Source of the DNA: Bacteroidota bacterium
GTDB lineage: Bacteria > Bacteroidota > Bacteroidia > Chitinophagales > LD1
Direction of reading: 5' to 3'
Length of the DNA stretch: 64,000 nt
Assembly (NCBI GenBank): GCA_018267385.1
Contig: JAFDYN010000009.1
Location: 161,959 to 225,958, forward strand
Shown here: piece by piece, positions 44,951 through 54,374 of the stretch
Layout of the letters: each line of letters opens with the position of its first letter
Position numbering within the stretch: the first letter of the stretch is position 1
Program-made: the position numbers and the translations under genes
Notes under the pieces: model-generated
The model's database searches: none
What the model was told of the DNA's origin: nothing
The model's input: the letters and a program-made list of their open reading frames with translations, nothing else

Positions 44951-46348
44951 ATGCACACTATGAAATACATCTTATGGGCACTACTATTCACTCCATGTAT
45001 CATAAGTGGTCAATCTATAAATATACTACCTGCGCCAGCCTCCTTTATAGCGCTGCCTCCGTATGACTCCATACCCGTAGCCGACTTGAAACCTTTGCAG
45101 CGCGACACCCCTCACGCTCCGACTTGCTTTAATCCTGATGGTTATGTACTCGTCATCTCCAGAGACCAATCAATAGTTTACGCTAAATCGGATGTGGGCT
45201 ATGCCTACGGCAAGAAAACCTATGAACAAATACGGGCAGCTTACGTTGGTTCGAAAGTTCCTTCGCTGGAGCTAGTAGACTACCCTCGCTATTCCTACCG
45301 GGGCATGCACCTCGACGTTTGTCGCCATTTCTTTTCCAAAGATTTCATCAAACGTTATATCGACCTGCTGGCTCAGTACAAGATGAATGTTTTTCATTGG
45401 CATCTCACCGATGACCAGGGCTGGCGGATAGAGATCAAGAAATACCCACGCCTCACCGAGGTAGGCGCCTGGCGCACCGAGCCAGATGGCAGCAGATACG
45501 GTGGCTACTACACCCAGGCCGATATCAGGGAGATCGTAGCCTATGCAGCCGAGAGATATATCACGGTCATTCCCGAGATAGAGATGCCGGGGCATTCATC
45601 TGCTGCGCTTGCGGCCTATCCTGAGTTTGGCTGTACTGGTCGGCACATAGACGTACCCAATACCTGGGGTATCAAAAAAGATATTTACGCTCCCACCGAC
45701 AGTACGTTTCAGTTTTTTGAGGATGTAATGGATGAAGTGTGTGATCTTTTCCCCTCCCCATATATACACATAGGTGGTGATGAAGCACCCAAAGCGCAGT
45801 GGCGCACTAGTATACCTGCACAAGCCGTCATGCGACGCCGTCAGCTCAAAAATGAAGAAGAACTACAACACTACTTTATGCATCGCATAGAAAGCTATCT
45901 CAATAAAAAAGGCAGGACTGCTATAGGGTGGGGTGAAGTAGTAAAAGGCGGACTCAGTGACAGCATGGTGGTAATGAGCTGGATGGATAAAAATGCAGGC
46001 ATCAAAGCGGCCAGGCGCGGCAATAAAGTGATCATGGCCCCACGCGGGTACTGCTACTTTGACTATCCTCAGAAAGGGGATAAAGCAAAGGCAATATGGA
46101 TGCTACCACTACCCCTTAAAAAAGTTTACGCCTTTAGCCCCTCCTCCGGTAGACTAAATGACCGTGAAAATGAGCTGATAATAGGTGGAGAAGCAACCCT
46201 GTGGACCGAGTATGTAAAAACAGAAGAGCAAGTACTGCACCAGCTTATGCCACGTCTGGCGGCTATAGCAGAGACCCTCTGGACGAACCCGGCACAAAAG
46301 AGCTTTGCAGATTTCAAGAGGCGGCTCAGTATTAATCTGCAAAAATAG
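44951..46348 (+). CDS. Beta-N-acetylhexosaminidase, GH20
   Basis: The enzyme removes terminal N-acetylglucosamine or N-acetylgalactosamine by substrate-assisted catalysis. It has 465 residues with a signal peptide (an alternative ATG at 44960 gives MKYILWALLF). The catalytic pair Asp277-Glu278 lies in HIGGDEAPKAQW, and YRGMHLDVCRHFF and HWHLTDDQGWRIEIKKYP mark the start of the barrel. The usual N-terminal GH20b domain is reduced to about 80 residues, and there is no C-terminal module, so it is a compact form. It lies upstream of a metallophosphatase on the same strand, 47 bp apart. Confidence 0.93.
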   Translation: MHTMKYILWALLFTPCIISGQSINILPAPASFIALPPYDSIPVADLKPLQRDTPHAPTCFNPDGYVLVISRDQSIVYAKSDVGYAYGKKTYEQIRAAYVGSKVPSLELVDYPRYSYRGMHLDVCRHFFSKDFIKRYIDLLAQYKMNVFHWHLTDDQGWRIEIKKYPRLTEVGAWRTEPDGSRYGGYYTQADIREIVAYAAERYITVIPEIEMPGHSSAALAAYPEFGCTGRHIDVPNTWGIKKDIYAPTDSTFQFFEDVMDEVCDLFPSPYIHIGGDEAPKAQWRTSIPAQAVMRRRQLKNEEELQHYFMHRIESYLNKKGRTAIGWGEVVKGGLSDSMVVMSWMDKNAGIKAARRGNKVIMAPRGYCYFDYPQKGDKAKAIWMLPLPLKKVYAFSPSSGRLNDRENELIIGGEATLWTEYVKTEEQVLHQLMPRLAAIAETLWTNPAQKSFADFKRRLSINLQK

Positions 46349-46395
46349 CTGCCCGGGAATAGCGATAGAACCCTACATTTGCGCCCATCAATTTT

Positions 46396-47331
46396 ATGAT
46401 CATGAAAAATCTTATCATTTCAGGCCTCCTAGTAGCCGGCATCTCTTTATCCTCATTCGCACAAAAGGATTCTACGATTACTGTCAACGTGCCGGCCGAT
46501 TCTATCACGTTTGCGATAGTGGGAGATTTTGGCGAGAATAGTAAAGAAGAGGGTGCTGTAGCTGATATGATCAAAGCCTGGCCGATAGATTTTATAATTA
46601 CTATGGGAGATAACAATTATTTCCTCGGTGCCCGCAAAAGCCTCAAGAAGAATATCGGAAAATATTATGGCGACTATATTTATAATCCCGATGCACCTCT
46701 GATGCTACGGTGCGACGGCAAAGCTACCCGTGATAAGACTAACCGATTCTTCCCGGCACCAGGCAACCATGATCACTACTCACGGCATATGAAACCGTAC
46801 TATGAATACTTTACACTACCGGGAGATGAGTCTAACTATACCTTTACCTGGGGACCTGTTCAATTTTTCAGCATGAACTCGCGATCTGATGGCCGGGTAG
46901 ACTGCTACGACTCGCCGGAGTCTAAATGGCTCAAGCAAGGTTTGGCAGCCAGTACGGCTCCATTTAAGTTTATTTACTTTCACCATCCTCCCTACTCTCC
47001 CGGAGACCACGGCAGCGCTACCCACCTCCAGTGGCCGTACGCCCAGTGGGGCGCAAGCGCTGTACTGGCAGGCCATGAGCATTTCTACGCCCGCATACAA
47101 GACATGACCACTCCCGAGCTACTCTACCTGATCAGTGGCAACGGGGGCAATACCAAACTTTATAATTGCAATGCCAACCCACTCGACAGTACACGGTTCA
47201 AAGTAAAATGTGACGGCAAGAACTTTGGAGCGGTCAAAGTAAAAGTCAATAAAGATGTGGCAGTATTTGAATACTACATCACCAACGACCCATCGCACCC
47301 AACGGACACCTACATTCTGCACAGACATTGA
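46396..47331 (+). CDS. Secreted calcineurin-like metallophosphatase
   Basis: The 311-residue phosphoesterase has a signal peptide (about 1-24, ending SFA). The five metal-site motifs are in order: VGDFGEN, MGDNNYF, PGNHDHY, FHHPPYS and AGHEHFYARI. This order and length match the purple acid phosphatase-like (tartrate-resistant) branch of the family. It probably releases phosphate from extracellular or periplasmic esters. An alternative start is the ATG at 46402. It may be expressed with the GH20 gene. Confidence 0.9.
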   Translation: MIMKNLIISGLLVAGISLSSFAQKDSTITVNVPADSITFAIVGDFGENSKEEGAVADMIKAWPIDFIITMGDNNYFLGARKSLKKNIGKYYGDYIYNPDAPLMLRCDGKATRDKTNRFFPAPGNHDHYSRHMKPYYEYFTLPGDESNYTFTWGPVQFFSMNSRSDGRVDCYDSPESKWLKQGLAASTAPFKFIYFHHPPYSPGDHGSATHLQWPYAQWGASAVLAGHEHFYARIQDMTTPELLYLISGNGGNTKLYNCNANPLDSTRFKVKCDGKNFGAVKVKVNKDVAVFEYYITNDPSHPTDTYILHRH

Positions 47332-47393
47332 TGCAGATATATAATGAATCAGCATTAAATTCGTTACACTAAAAGACGAATGCGCTGATTTAA

Positions 47394-49811
47394 ATGAGAT
47401 TTAAGTTACTTGTCGTTTTACTTATCCTGTTACTGAGGCCTGCTCTGATGGCCCAGAGCGCAAGTGACACCATAGATCCCGACCATCTCAATAAGGCGCT
47501 CGTCCAGTCACTCTACATAGAGGAGCTCAATAGCCTACGGAGCCAGAAAAACCTTCCCCCGCTGAGCGATGATCCCGTATTGCAAAAGGCTGCTCAGGAC
47601 CAGGCAGACTACTGCAATAAAAACAATCTGACCACGCACAGGCAATCTGAATTTCCTAAAAAATACTCACCCAAAGACAGGGTCATATTTTATCATGGTA
47701 ATCACGCTATAGTGGGAGAAAATGTCCTGATGACCTATCTCGGGACTACCGCTACTGATCCCAATACACAAAAGGATTTCACTATCTGGACTTATGGAGA
47801 ATTAGCTCATGCACTATTCAGCCAGTGGCAGCACAGTCCTGACCACTATGCCAATATGATAAATAGTGCTTACACCAGAAGTGGCCTGGCTATCACCCTG
47901 TACCGGAATAAAAAAGTACTCTATGCTGCACAGGTCTTTGCTTGCGACCCGTATGTACCATCAGCTAATGAGGGACTCGTCTACTCTGACACTACCTGGG
48001 GAGTCAAGGAAATGGAACCCGGCAAGTGTCGCACCTATGGTCAGTATGACTTTCTGGCGAGCATCTTCTCCAGCTATCTGATACAGTTGGGAGATACAGT
48101 ATATCAATACTATCAGGATGTCAATCCTATCAAGCATATGCTCACAGGCCCACGTGATGGCCTGGCGCTGGACCTGGTATATAAGAATCAGTTCTCATGC
48201 CGCCTGGATAATAACCTGCACCCGTCTACAGTTTTCGATGGCTATATGCTCCAGCCGCATTACCGGGATGAGATATTCCGGAATAATAAATACAAAAACG
48301 GTGAGCTACTGAGCTATCTGGGCACTATACCGCACGAGGCTCCCAGAGAATCGGCGGGGCTGCAGGTCAATACCATTCTAATACAAAATGGCATGATGTG
48401 CCGCTACTCCTACCCTATCCGTGTAGAGCAGGATATACTGAAAGACCTCCCTATCTACCCGCAGTGGTGTGAGGCTGCCGGCAAGATCAATGGGGGCATA
48501 GCTGATTTTGACAAGGAATTTTATATACCCTTTGCCAAAAATGAGACGAGACAGGATACTTTCTATTTCAAAAAACTCAAGGAGCTGATCTCCACATTTG
48601 ATGGGGCGATCACCAGGGTGGAGATCACAGCATATAGCTCTATAGAGGGTAGTGCAGCCAATAATCTGATGCTGCAAAAAGCACGGGCCGACTTTATTGA
48701 GAGGTTTGTCAAGAGCAACATGCAGCAGTCTGTAAGTATCGAAAAAAAGGCGATCGAAAACTGGCCGCGCATGATGGAGCAGTGCGGCCTCGATCCGGCC
48801 CGCAGCACTCTGACAGCCTACCAGAAAGATACGATCCGTCGCCGGGTCAACGCGCACATGTATGATGACGACATTAAGGCAATGCTCGATGATCAACGTG
48901 TAGCCAAGGTCAGAATCCACCTGCACAAAGAATATGATGATAAGACAGAAGTGCGCTTCATGCCGCTCATTATACAGGATAAAATCTATAAAGGCGATTC
49001 TGCACAGGCTATCATAGCATACTCGCGTGTCATAGACGCCTATCGCAAGGGCAACCTGAGTAAGCACTTCCTATCTGCCATAGAGATCCCTCTGGAGAGG
49101 CAATTTGCACCAATGGTGAGCAACTATCTCGCCTCTATCATAGTGCAGTCGGACATTTTTGATTACAGCGCTTTCAGTGGCACATATTTCAGATACATTG
49201 ATAGCGCCGAGCACCTCTTCCCTGATTTCAAGCCACTGCGATTCAATATGGCTGTCTACAGGACCCATTTGTACTTTCATCAGCAGCTCACAGATGTTGA
49301 TCAATTTCGCAAACTGGGCCAGATCGCTGACTCACTGACTAAAGATGAAAAACTAGATAAAAAGCTGCGCTACCAGTTAGAATTCAACTATTACCTGTCA
49401 GGTAGTATATTTTATTTTCATCAGCGGCAGTTTCGAGACATGTTTGCCAGCTTTGACCATGTCAAACAACTTTTGCCGTTGGCCTCTCTGCGTGCGCAGG
49501 AGGTGTACGATATCGGACGGTATTTTAATTATTTCGCCCGGTATACGGAGACGATCAAACTATTGGAGACCTATCTCGAGCAGTACCCTGATGATGAAGA
49601 CCTGATCTATCTGTATGTCAACACCGGTGCCATCGTTAATTTTAACCTCAACCAAAAGATAGACTTTTACTACCAGCAGATGGCAAAGCTCGCGGCAAAG
49701 AACAGGCCCCGTCTTTGCCGGTGGTTCAATGAAAACTATCAGCTATTGCGCTATTCTGACTTCAAGGCAAAGATCTGTCAGGAATGTACGCTGACCGGCG
49801 GCAGAAAATAA
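47394..49811 (+). CDS. CAP-domain secreted protein with OmpA-like and helical-repeat regions
   Basis: The 805-residue product has a signal peptide (about 1-20, ending LMAQ). An N-terminal CAP/SCP domain covers about 25-180 (YIEELNSLRSQKNLPPLSDDPVLQKAAQDQADYC, WQHSPDHYANMINSAYTRSGLAI, YAAQVF). About 200 residues of unassigned sequence follow, then a segment with an OmpA-like signature (TAYSSIEGSAANNLMLQKARADFIERFV) at about 405-435. A helical C-terminus of about 300 residues may be TPR-like (RAQEVYDIGRYFNYFARYTETIKLLETYLEQYPDDEDLIYLYV). CAP proteins are often extracellular, but the roles vary widely. The whole architecture is not one I recognise. It ends with a CQECTLTGGRK tail. Confidence 0.75.
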   Translation: MRFKLLVVLLILLLRPALMAQSASDTIDPDHLNKALVQSLYIEELNSLRSQKNLPPLSDDPVLQKAAQDQADYCNKNNLTTHRQSEFPKKYSPKDRVIFYHGNHAIVGENVLMTYLGTTATDPNTQKDFTIWTYGELAHALFSQWQHSPDHYANMINSAYTRSGLAITLYRNKKVLYAAQVFACDPYVPSANEGLVYSDTTWGVKEMEPGKCRTYGQYDFLASIFSSYLIQLGDTVYQYYQDVNPIKHMLTGPRDGLALDLVYKNQFSCRLDNNLHPSTVFDGYMLQPHYRDEIFRNNKYKNGELLSYLGTIPHEAPRESAGLQVNTILIQNGMMCRYSYPIRVEQDILKDLPIYPQWCEAAGKINGGIADFDKEFYIPFAKNETRQDTFYFKKLKELISTFDGAITRVEITAYSSIEGSAANNLMLQKARADFIERFVKSNMQQSVSIEKKAIENWPRMMEQCGLDPARSTLTAYQKDTIRRRVNAHMYDDDIKAMLDDQRVAKVRIHLHKEYDDKTEVRFMPLIIQDKIYKGDSAQAIIAYSRVIDAYRKGNLSKHFLSAIEIPLERQFAPMVSNYLASIIVQSDIFDYSAFSGTYFRYIDSAEHLFPDFKPLRFNMAVYRTHLYFHQQLTDVDQFRKLGQIADSLTKDEKLDKKLRYQLEFNYYLSGSIFYFHQRQFRDMFASFDHVKQLLPLASLRAQEVYDIGRYFNYFARYTETIKLLETYLEQYPDDEDLIYLYVNTGAIVNFNLNQKIDFYYQQMAKLAAKNRPRLCRWFNENYQLLRYSDFKAKICQECTLTGGRK

Positions 49812-49887
49812 ATTTAAGATCCGCTGTAAGGTGGCTGATGCCATCCCGTCCAATCCTCCATTATTTCATCTCAAAATTTAATCTTTT

Positions 49888-50097
49888 ATGAAAAAGACCT
49901 TTTTGATGCTGGCCCTGGCCGGCGGTATCCTCGCTGCCCACGCTCAATCTGACAAGAAAGAAGAGCCTAAACAGGAGAAAAAAGAAATGGCTATGAAAAA
50001 GCATGTGTGCACGGATGAGTGCCACAAATCCGGCAAGCATGTCTACGCGCATGGCGAAAAAGGGCATGTATGCACAGATGCCTGCAAGAAAAAATAG
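49888..50097 (+). CDS. Small secreted Cys/His/Lys-rich protein
   Basis: The 69-residue product has a signal peptide (about 1-20, ending AHAQ). Its mature part is almost all Lys, Glu, His and Cys, with two copies of a HVCTDxC motif: HVCTDECHKSGKHVYAHG and GHVCTDACKKK. The paired CxxxC and His-rich spacing suggests metal binding in the periplasm. An ATG immediately follows an AT-rich stretch and a perfect terminator follows the stop codon, supporting a real gene. Function unknown; metal chelation is inferred. Confidence 0.8.
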   Translation: MKKTFLMLALAGGILAAHAQSDKKEEPKQEKKEMAMKKHVCTDECHKSGKHVYAHGEKGHVCTDACKKK

Positions 50098-50113
50098 GCA
50101 CATGAAGATCAAG

Positions 50114-50142
50114 GGAGCTGCGATACGCAGCTCCTTTTTTTT
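50114..50142 (+). terminator. Intrinsic terminator after the small Cys-rich gene
   Basis: A perfect 9-bp stem (GGAGCTGCG / CGCAGCTCC) with an ATA loop is followed by T8. It separates the small gene from the GH92 gene. Confidence 0.93.
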
Positions 50143-50185
50143 GTCTCCGATTAGTATTGTTTCTTTGATGCTATAAGCATCAAAG

Positions 50186-52378
50186 ATGATCCGAAGCCTC
50201 ATACTCATATTTAGTTTTGCAGGGCTATGCAATGCCGCCGCCCTTGCACAGCTAGATACTACAGACTATACCCGGTATGCAGACCCGCTGAATGGCACTA
50301 AGGGTTTGATCTTTTATTATGGCCGTACGACTCCATTTGTCGGGCCTCCTTTTGCCATGACCAAATGGTCGGCGTGCACCCAGCCGGGCAGGATAGGCAG
50401 GCCTATCTATCAATATCTCAATACACATATCACAGGCTTTCGCGCCACTCACAAACCCGCCATGTGGATGGGCGACTACGGGCACGTGACATTGCTACCT
50501 GTATTGGGTGAAATGACCAGCGGAAAACTGGAGCAGAAGCTCGGCTACTCACACCGCCATGAGATAGCGACACCCCAGTATTACTCCTTGCAGGTGTCCC
50601 AGCAAAGTCATAAAATGAAAGTCGAGATGACGGCCACATCACGCTGCGGTATCGTCCGCTTTTCGTATCCATCTGGCGAAAGAGGGAGTGTGGTACTGGA
50701 GAAACTACACGGCCATATAGAGATAGATACTGCGCTGCGTGAGATACGCGGCTGGAATACAGAGCGGGAATCTGAAGCGCTGGGACCTCCCCTGCCTCAT
50801 TTCAAGGGATATTTCATCATCCGGTTTGATCAGCCCTTTGCCGCATGGGGCACCGCCGACAGTAGTAAATTAATGCCATATGGCGTATCCATCAGTAGCG
50901 CCTCGTGTGGGGCATGGGTATCATTCGCCGCGCAGCAGGCAGAGGCCAGAGTTGCCACCTCCTTTATCAGTCTGGAGCAGGCTCGTGAAAACCTGGATAA
51001 AGAGATAACGGGTAAGGATTTTGATCAGATAGTATCTGAGACTAAAGCCGAGTGGAATACTTACCTGAGCCGCATCAAAATAGAAGGAGGTAATCGGCAT
51101 GCCCGGGACATTGTATACGCTGGCATGTATCACGCTCTACTCTTTCCCCGTGAGTTTTCTGAGTATGGGCACTACTATAGCGCATTTGATGACGCGGTTC
51201 ATGCTGGCGTGAGCTATAACGACTACTCTCTCTGGGATACGTACCGTGCCGAGCACCCTTTGCTGCTCTTCATAGCTCCGGAGCATGTACCCGGCATGGT
51301 GCAGTCTCTGGTACAAATGTATCAGGAGGGCGGCTGGATGCCCAAATGGCCTAACCCTACCTACAGTAATATCATGATCGGTACGCATGCTGATGCTGTG
51401 ATAGCTGATGCCATGGTGAAGGGGGTGAAAGGGTTTAATGAGCATGCCGCATACCAGGCCTGCCTGAAAGACGCGATGACGCCACCTGACGGCGATGCGC
51501 ATAAATACTGGGGGGACCGTGTGCCATGGACCTCCTATGAGGCACGGCAGGGACTCACCTACTATGCTACGAGAGGGTATGTACCGGTGGATAAAACCGC
51601 CGAGTCGGTTTCCTGCACGATGGAGTATGCTTATGACGATTTCTGTGTGGCTCAGGTGGCGCGACTCACAGGTCATTTTGATACCAGCCGGCTATTGCTG
51701 CAGCGTATGTACAACTACAAGCATCTTTACAATCGCGAAACAGAGTTTTTTGCACCAAAAAAATATGATGGCACCTGGAGCGAGGACGTCAAAGCCGGAT
51801 TCACAGAAGGCAGTCCGTGGACCTATCTCTTCTCTGCCTCTCATGATATACCCGGTATGATCGACCTCATGGGAGGCCGTGAGCATTTTATAGAGCGGCT
51901 GGATGATATGTTTAGAGGCTGGCACTATGTGCATGAAAATGAGCCGGGACACAACTATACCTATCTCTACGACTACGCCGGTGCAGCCTGGAAAACCCAG
52001 CAGCGGGTAGCACACTACAGACACGCTAAATATCGCGACCAGCCAAATGGAATGAATGGGGATGACGACTGCGGGCAGATGTCTGCCTGGTATATATTCA
52101 GCTCATTGGGATTCTACCCGGTGGTGCCAGGCACGGATGAATATGCTATAGGTACACCAGCCTTCCCCAAAATGACGCTTTTCTTTGACCCCCAAGACCA
52201 CAATAAGAAATTTGAAGTGATAGCGCACAATGTATCCGGACGTAATAAATATGTGCAGTCAGTGACGATCAATGGACGAAAGCTAGAGAGCCCATTTATA
52301 CATCATAGTGATATAGTATCGGGTGGTCAGCTCATATTTGAGATGGGTGCACGGCCTCAAAAGAAAATGTGGAAGTGA
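50186..52378 (+). CDS. GH92-family alpha-mannosidase
   Basis: GH92 enzymes are calcium-dependent exo-alpha-mannosidases acting on N-glycans and yeast mannan. This 730-residue protein has a signal peptide (about 1-21, ending LAQ). The N-terminal beta domain contains YADPLNGTKG, FRATHKPAMWMGDYGHVTLLP and GFRATHK-like turns. The helical catalytic domain carries DYSLWDTYRAEHPLLLF, GGWMPKWPNPTYSNIMIGTHADAVIADAM, the EWNTYLSRI linker, and NGDDDCGQMSAWYIFSSLGFYPV. The length is typical. With the GH20 at 44951 it could trim N-glycans, but no SusC/SusD pair is nearby. Confidence 0.93.
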   Translation: MIRSLILIFSFAGLCNAAALAQLDTTDYTRYADPLNGTKGLIFYYGRTTPFVGPPFAMTKWSACTQPGRIGRPIYQYLNTHITGFRATHKPAMWMGDYGHVTLLPVLGEMTSGKLEQKLGYSHRHEIATPQYYSLQVSQQSHKMKVEMTATSRCGIVRFSYPSGERGSVVLEKLHGHIEIDTALREIRGWNTERESEALGPPLPHFKGYFIIRFDQPFAAWGTADSSKLMPYGVSISSASCGAWVSFAAQQAEARVATSFISLEQARENLDKEITGKDFDQIVSETKAEWNTYLSRIKIEGGNRHARDIVYAGMYHALLFPREFSEYGHYYSAFDDAVHAGVSYNDYSLWDTYRAEHPLLLFIAPEHVPGMVQSLVQMYQEGGWMPKWPNPTYSNIMIGTHADAVIADAMVKGVKGFNEHAAYQACLKDAMTPPDGDAHKYWGDRVPWTSYEARQGLTYYATRGYVPVDKTAESVSCTMEYAYDDFCVAQVARLTGHFDTSRLLLQRMYNYKHLYNRETEFFAPKKYDGTWSEDVKAGFTEGSPWTYLFSASHDIPGMIDLMGGREHFIERLDDMFRGWHYVHENEPGHNYTYLYDYAGAAWKTQQRVAHYRHAKYRDQPNGMNGDDDCGQMSAWYIFSSLGFYPVVPGTDEYAIGTPAFPKMTLFFDPQDHNKKFEVIAHNVSGRNKYVQSVTINGRKLESPFIHHSDIVSGGQLIFEMGARPQKKMWK

Positions 52379-52382
52379 TATT

Positions 52383-53360
52383 TTAAGCAACAGCCATTTT
52401 GTTGTATTTATTACGGTACTCTATGGGCGTGAGCCCCGTTATCTTTTTAAAGACCATTCTGAAGGCCTTAGTATCTGTATAACCGACTTCATACATCACT
52501 TCGCTGATATTTTTCCTGCTGCGCTCGAAGCTCCTCTTGGCTGCTTCTATGCGCACCCTCTGTATGTATTCCAGGACTGAATTATTGGTAGCTTGCTTAA
52601 ACCGCCGCTCAAAACTGCGCCTTCCTATAGCTACTTTATCTGCCAGCTCGTCTACAGTGATCCTGTCACCTACATTAGATTCTATGTACTCCTGTGCTTT
52701 CAATACATCGTCATCATTATGCGTTTTCTGCCCTTGAAACATGGCAAAAGCAGATTGATTGTCCCGTCCTATGTCTATTGCAAAATATTTAGCCGCCAAA
52801 ATAGCAGTATCCCGATCCGTGTATTTCTCCAGGAGGTGCAGTAGAAGATTCCAATACGAATTAGCCCCACCGCTGGAATAGATACCGGCATCCTCTGTGA
52901 TGACCGCCCCATCTACTAGCTCTATGTCAGGATAAAGACTCCTAAACTCATTGACAAATACCCAGTGGGTAGAGCACTTGCGGCCATCGAGCAATCCTGT
53001 GGATGCCAGCAAAAATGCGCCCGCGCAAAGTGAGGCCAATTCAGCCCCCTGGCCGTGACAGGCAGTAGTCCACTCCATCAGTTTAGCATTCTGTTGTATT
53101 GCCCGCTTCTTATCTCCAAAGACAGCCGGTATGATAATAAGATCAGGCGCATCTGCATCTGCCACCAAGCTATCGCAGTGCACTACATAGCTTCCCTCAT
53201 TCAGAGCGATATTAGCTTTGGCACCCACCAGTTGCACATTAAATAGCCGGGCGCGGCCCGAGGCCTCCAGAAATTCATTGGCCATAGAAAAAAGATACTG
53301 AGGGTCCGCTATGGCTTGCATCACAGATGCTTCAGGTACCAGAATGGCTATATTTTTCAT
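52383..53360 (-). CDS. GlxA-type AraC transcriptional regulator with DJ-1/PfpI domain
   Basis: The 325-residue regulator has an N-terminal DJ-1/PfpI-like domain (about 1-190) with the nucleophile-elbow cysteine in ASLCAGAFLLASTGLLDGR. Two C-terminal AraC helix-turn-helix motifs follow (about 215-318; ITVDELADKVAIGRRSFERRFKQATN and ISEVMYEVGYTDTKAFRMVFKKITGLTP). It is divergent from the AHSA1/VOC pair across about 132 bp, so it may control those genes, but no operator is visible. It is convergent with the GH92 gene, 4 bp apart. Confidence 0.93.
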   Translation of the reverse strand: MKNIAILVPEASVMQAIADPQYLFSMANEFLEASGRARLFNVQLVGAKANIALNEGSYVVHCDSLVADADAPDLIIIPAVFGDKKRAIQQNAKLMEWTTACHGQGAELASLCAGAFLLASTGLLDGRKCSTHWVFVNEFRSLYPDIELVDGAVITEDAGIYSSGGANSYWNLLLHLLEKYTDRDTAILAAKYFAIDIGRDNQSAFAMFQGQKTHNDDDVLKAQEYIESNVGDRITVDELADKVAIGRRSFERRFKQATNNSVLEYIQRVRIEAAKRSFERSRKNISEVMYEVGYTDTKAFRMVFKKITGLTPIEYRNKYNKMAVA

Positions 53361-53492
53361 ACTTTAAATATAGGAAATAGCCGTGTCGCAATCAGCCCCC
53401 GTGATTGTCGTTTGCGCACAGCGCTGCTTTACAAAAACGGCGACATCTTTGCATCGTATTTAAATGCTCATTCCCTTTTAAAAACAAAATCA

Positions 53493-53912
53493 ATGGATAC
53501 ACAAAAGATCACTATCGAAGCTATGATCAATGCCCCAATGGAAAAGGTATGGGAAAGCTGGACAGCTCCCATCCACATTGTGAAATGGAATAATGCCTCA
53601 GATGACTGGCATACGCCACATGCCACTAATGATCTGCGCACTGGCGGCTCTTTTACATCCCGTATGGAGGCTAGGGATGGCAGCATGGGCTTTGATTTTG
53701 GCGGCACCTATGATGATGTGCAGCTGCACAGGTTGATCGCTTACACTCTTGGAGACGGGCGCAAAGTAGATATCCGATTTTCAGAAGACAATGGCCAGGT
53801 CAAAGTGGTAGAAACGTTTGAAACAGAGCAGACACACCCTGTCGAAATGCAACGTATGGGCTGGCAAAGTATACTGGATAATTTTAAAAAGTATACCGAA
53901 TCAAATCAATAG
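53493..53912 (+). CDS. SRPBCC (AHSA1-like) domain protein
   Basis: From the ATG at 53493 this is a 139-residue START-like ligand-binding domain of the AHSA1/YndB group. Typical parts are TIEAMINAPMEKVWESWTAP at the start, WHTPHATNDLRTGGSFTSRMEARDG, and the end EMQRMGWQSILDNFKKYTES. Members bind small hydrophobic ligands; the exact role is unknown. The open frame reaches further upstream (53316) but that part overlaps the divergent regulator start and is not conserved. The VOC gene follows after 1 bp, indicating an operon. Confidence 0.9.
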   Translation: MDTQKITIEAMINAPMEKVWESWTAPIHIVKWNNASDDWHTPHATNDLRTGGSFTSRMEARDGSMGFDFGGTYDDVQLHRLIAYTLGDGRKVDIRFSEDNGQVKVVETFETEQTHPVEMQRMGWQSILDNFKKYTESNQ

Positions 53913-53913
53913 T

Positions 53914-54324
53914 ATGGCGCAGATCAATCCTTACCTCACATTTGCCGGCCAATGCCGGGAGGCAATGAGCTTTTATCAATCCTGCTTTGGTGGAGAATTG
54001 TACATCCAGACAGTAGGCGAGTCGCCTATAGCAGATCAACTACCGGAAGATATGCGGCAACTGATCATGCACGCATCTCTGACCAATGAAAAGATCTCCA
54101 TAATGGCATCTGACATGACACCTAAAGGGGGAGTTCATACTGGCAATAATGTCTCGCTGCTGGTAAACTGCGATAGCGAGCATGAGCTAAGAGACCTGTT
54201 TGACAAGCTTGCCGAAGGCGGGGAAGTAAAACATCCGGTGGATAAAACATTTTGGGGAGCACTGTATGGAGATCTTAATGACAAGTATGGCGTCCAATGG
54301 ATGATCAATCTGAATGAGTCATAA
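53914..54324 (+). CDS. VOC-family (PhnB-like) protein
   Basis: From the ATG at 53914 this 136-residue protein has the paired beta-alpha-beta-beta-beta fold of the glyoxalase/bleomycin-resistance (VOC) superfamily, PhnB/DUF899-like branch: PYLTFAGQCREAMSFYQSCFGGEL, MHASLTNEKISIMASDM, and the closing KTFWGALYGDLNDKYGVQWMIN. Many such proteins are found next to AHSA1 genes, as here, in two-gene units under AraC-type control. The substrate is unknown. A strong terminator follows. Confidence 0.9.
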   Translation: MAQINPYLTFAGQCREAMSFYQSCFGGELYIQTVGESPIADQLPEDMRQLIMHASLTNEKISIMASDMTPKGGVHTGNNVSLLVNCDSEHELRDLFDKLAEGGEVKHPVDKTFWGALYGDLNDKYGVQWMINLNES

Positions 54325-54330
54325 AAAAAA

Positions 54331-54358
54331 GAGGCGCTTGTGTTTCAAGCGCCTCTTT
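54331..54358. terminator. Bidirectional terminator after the VOC gene
   Basis: A perfect 10-bp stem (GAGGCGCTTG / CAAGCGCCTC) with a TGTTT loop. T3 follows on the plus strand, and A8 precedes it, giving T8 on the minus strand. The stronger minus-strand signal matches the decayed minus-strand gene tail at 54375. Confidence 0.9.
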
Positions 54359-54374
54359 AAAACTATTCAAGGTC

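Noticed and set aside
48378..49067. Minus-strand 229-codon frame inside the CAP-domain gene
   Set aside because: It is fully covered by the plus-strand gene, which has a signal peptide and conserved domains, and has no recognisable motif itself.
49861..50232. Minus-strand 123-codon frame over the small Cys-rich gene
   Set aside because: It crosses the terminator at 50114-50142 and the GH92 start; the plus-strand gene has a signal peptide and duplicated motif.
51137..51676. Minus-strand 179-codon frame inside the GH92 gene
   Set aside because: It is opposite the conserved catalytic domain of the mannosidase.
44951..52378. Polysaccharide utilisation locus
   Set aside because: GH20 and GH92 genes are present, but no SusC/SusD pair, hybrid two-component system or other glycosidase is next to them.
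53316..53492. N-terminal extension of the AHSA1 gene
   Set aside because: It overlaps the divergent regulator start and is not part of the conserved fold, which begins at 53493.
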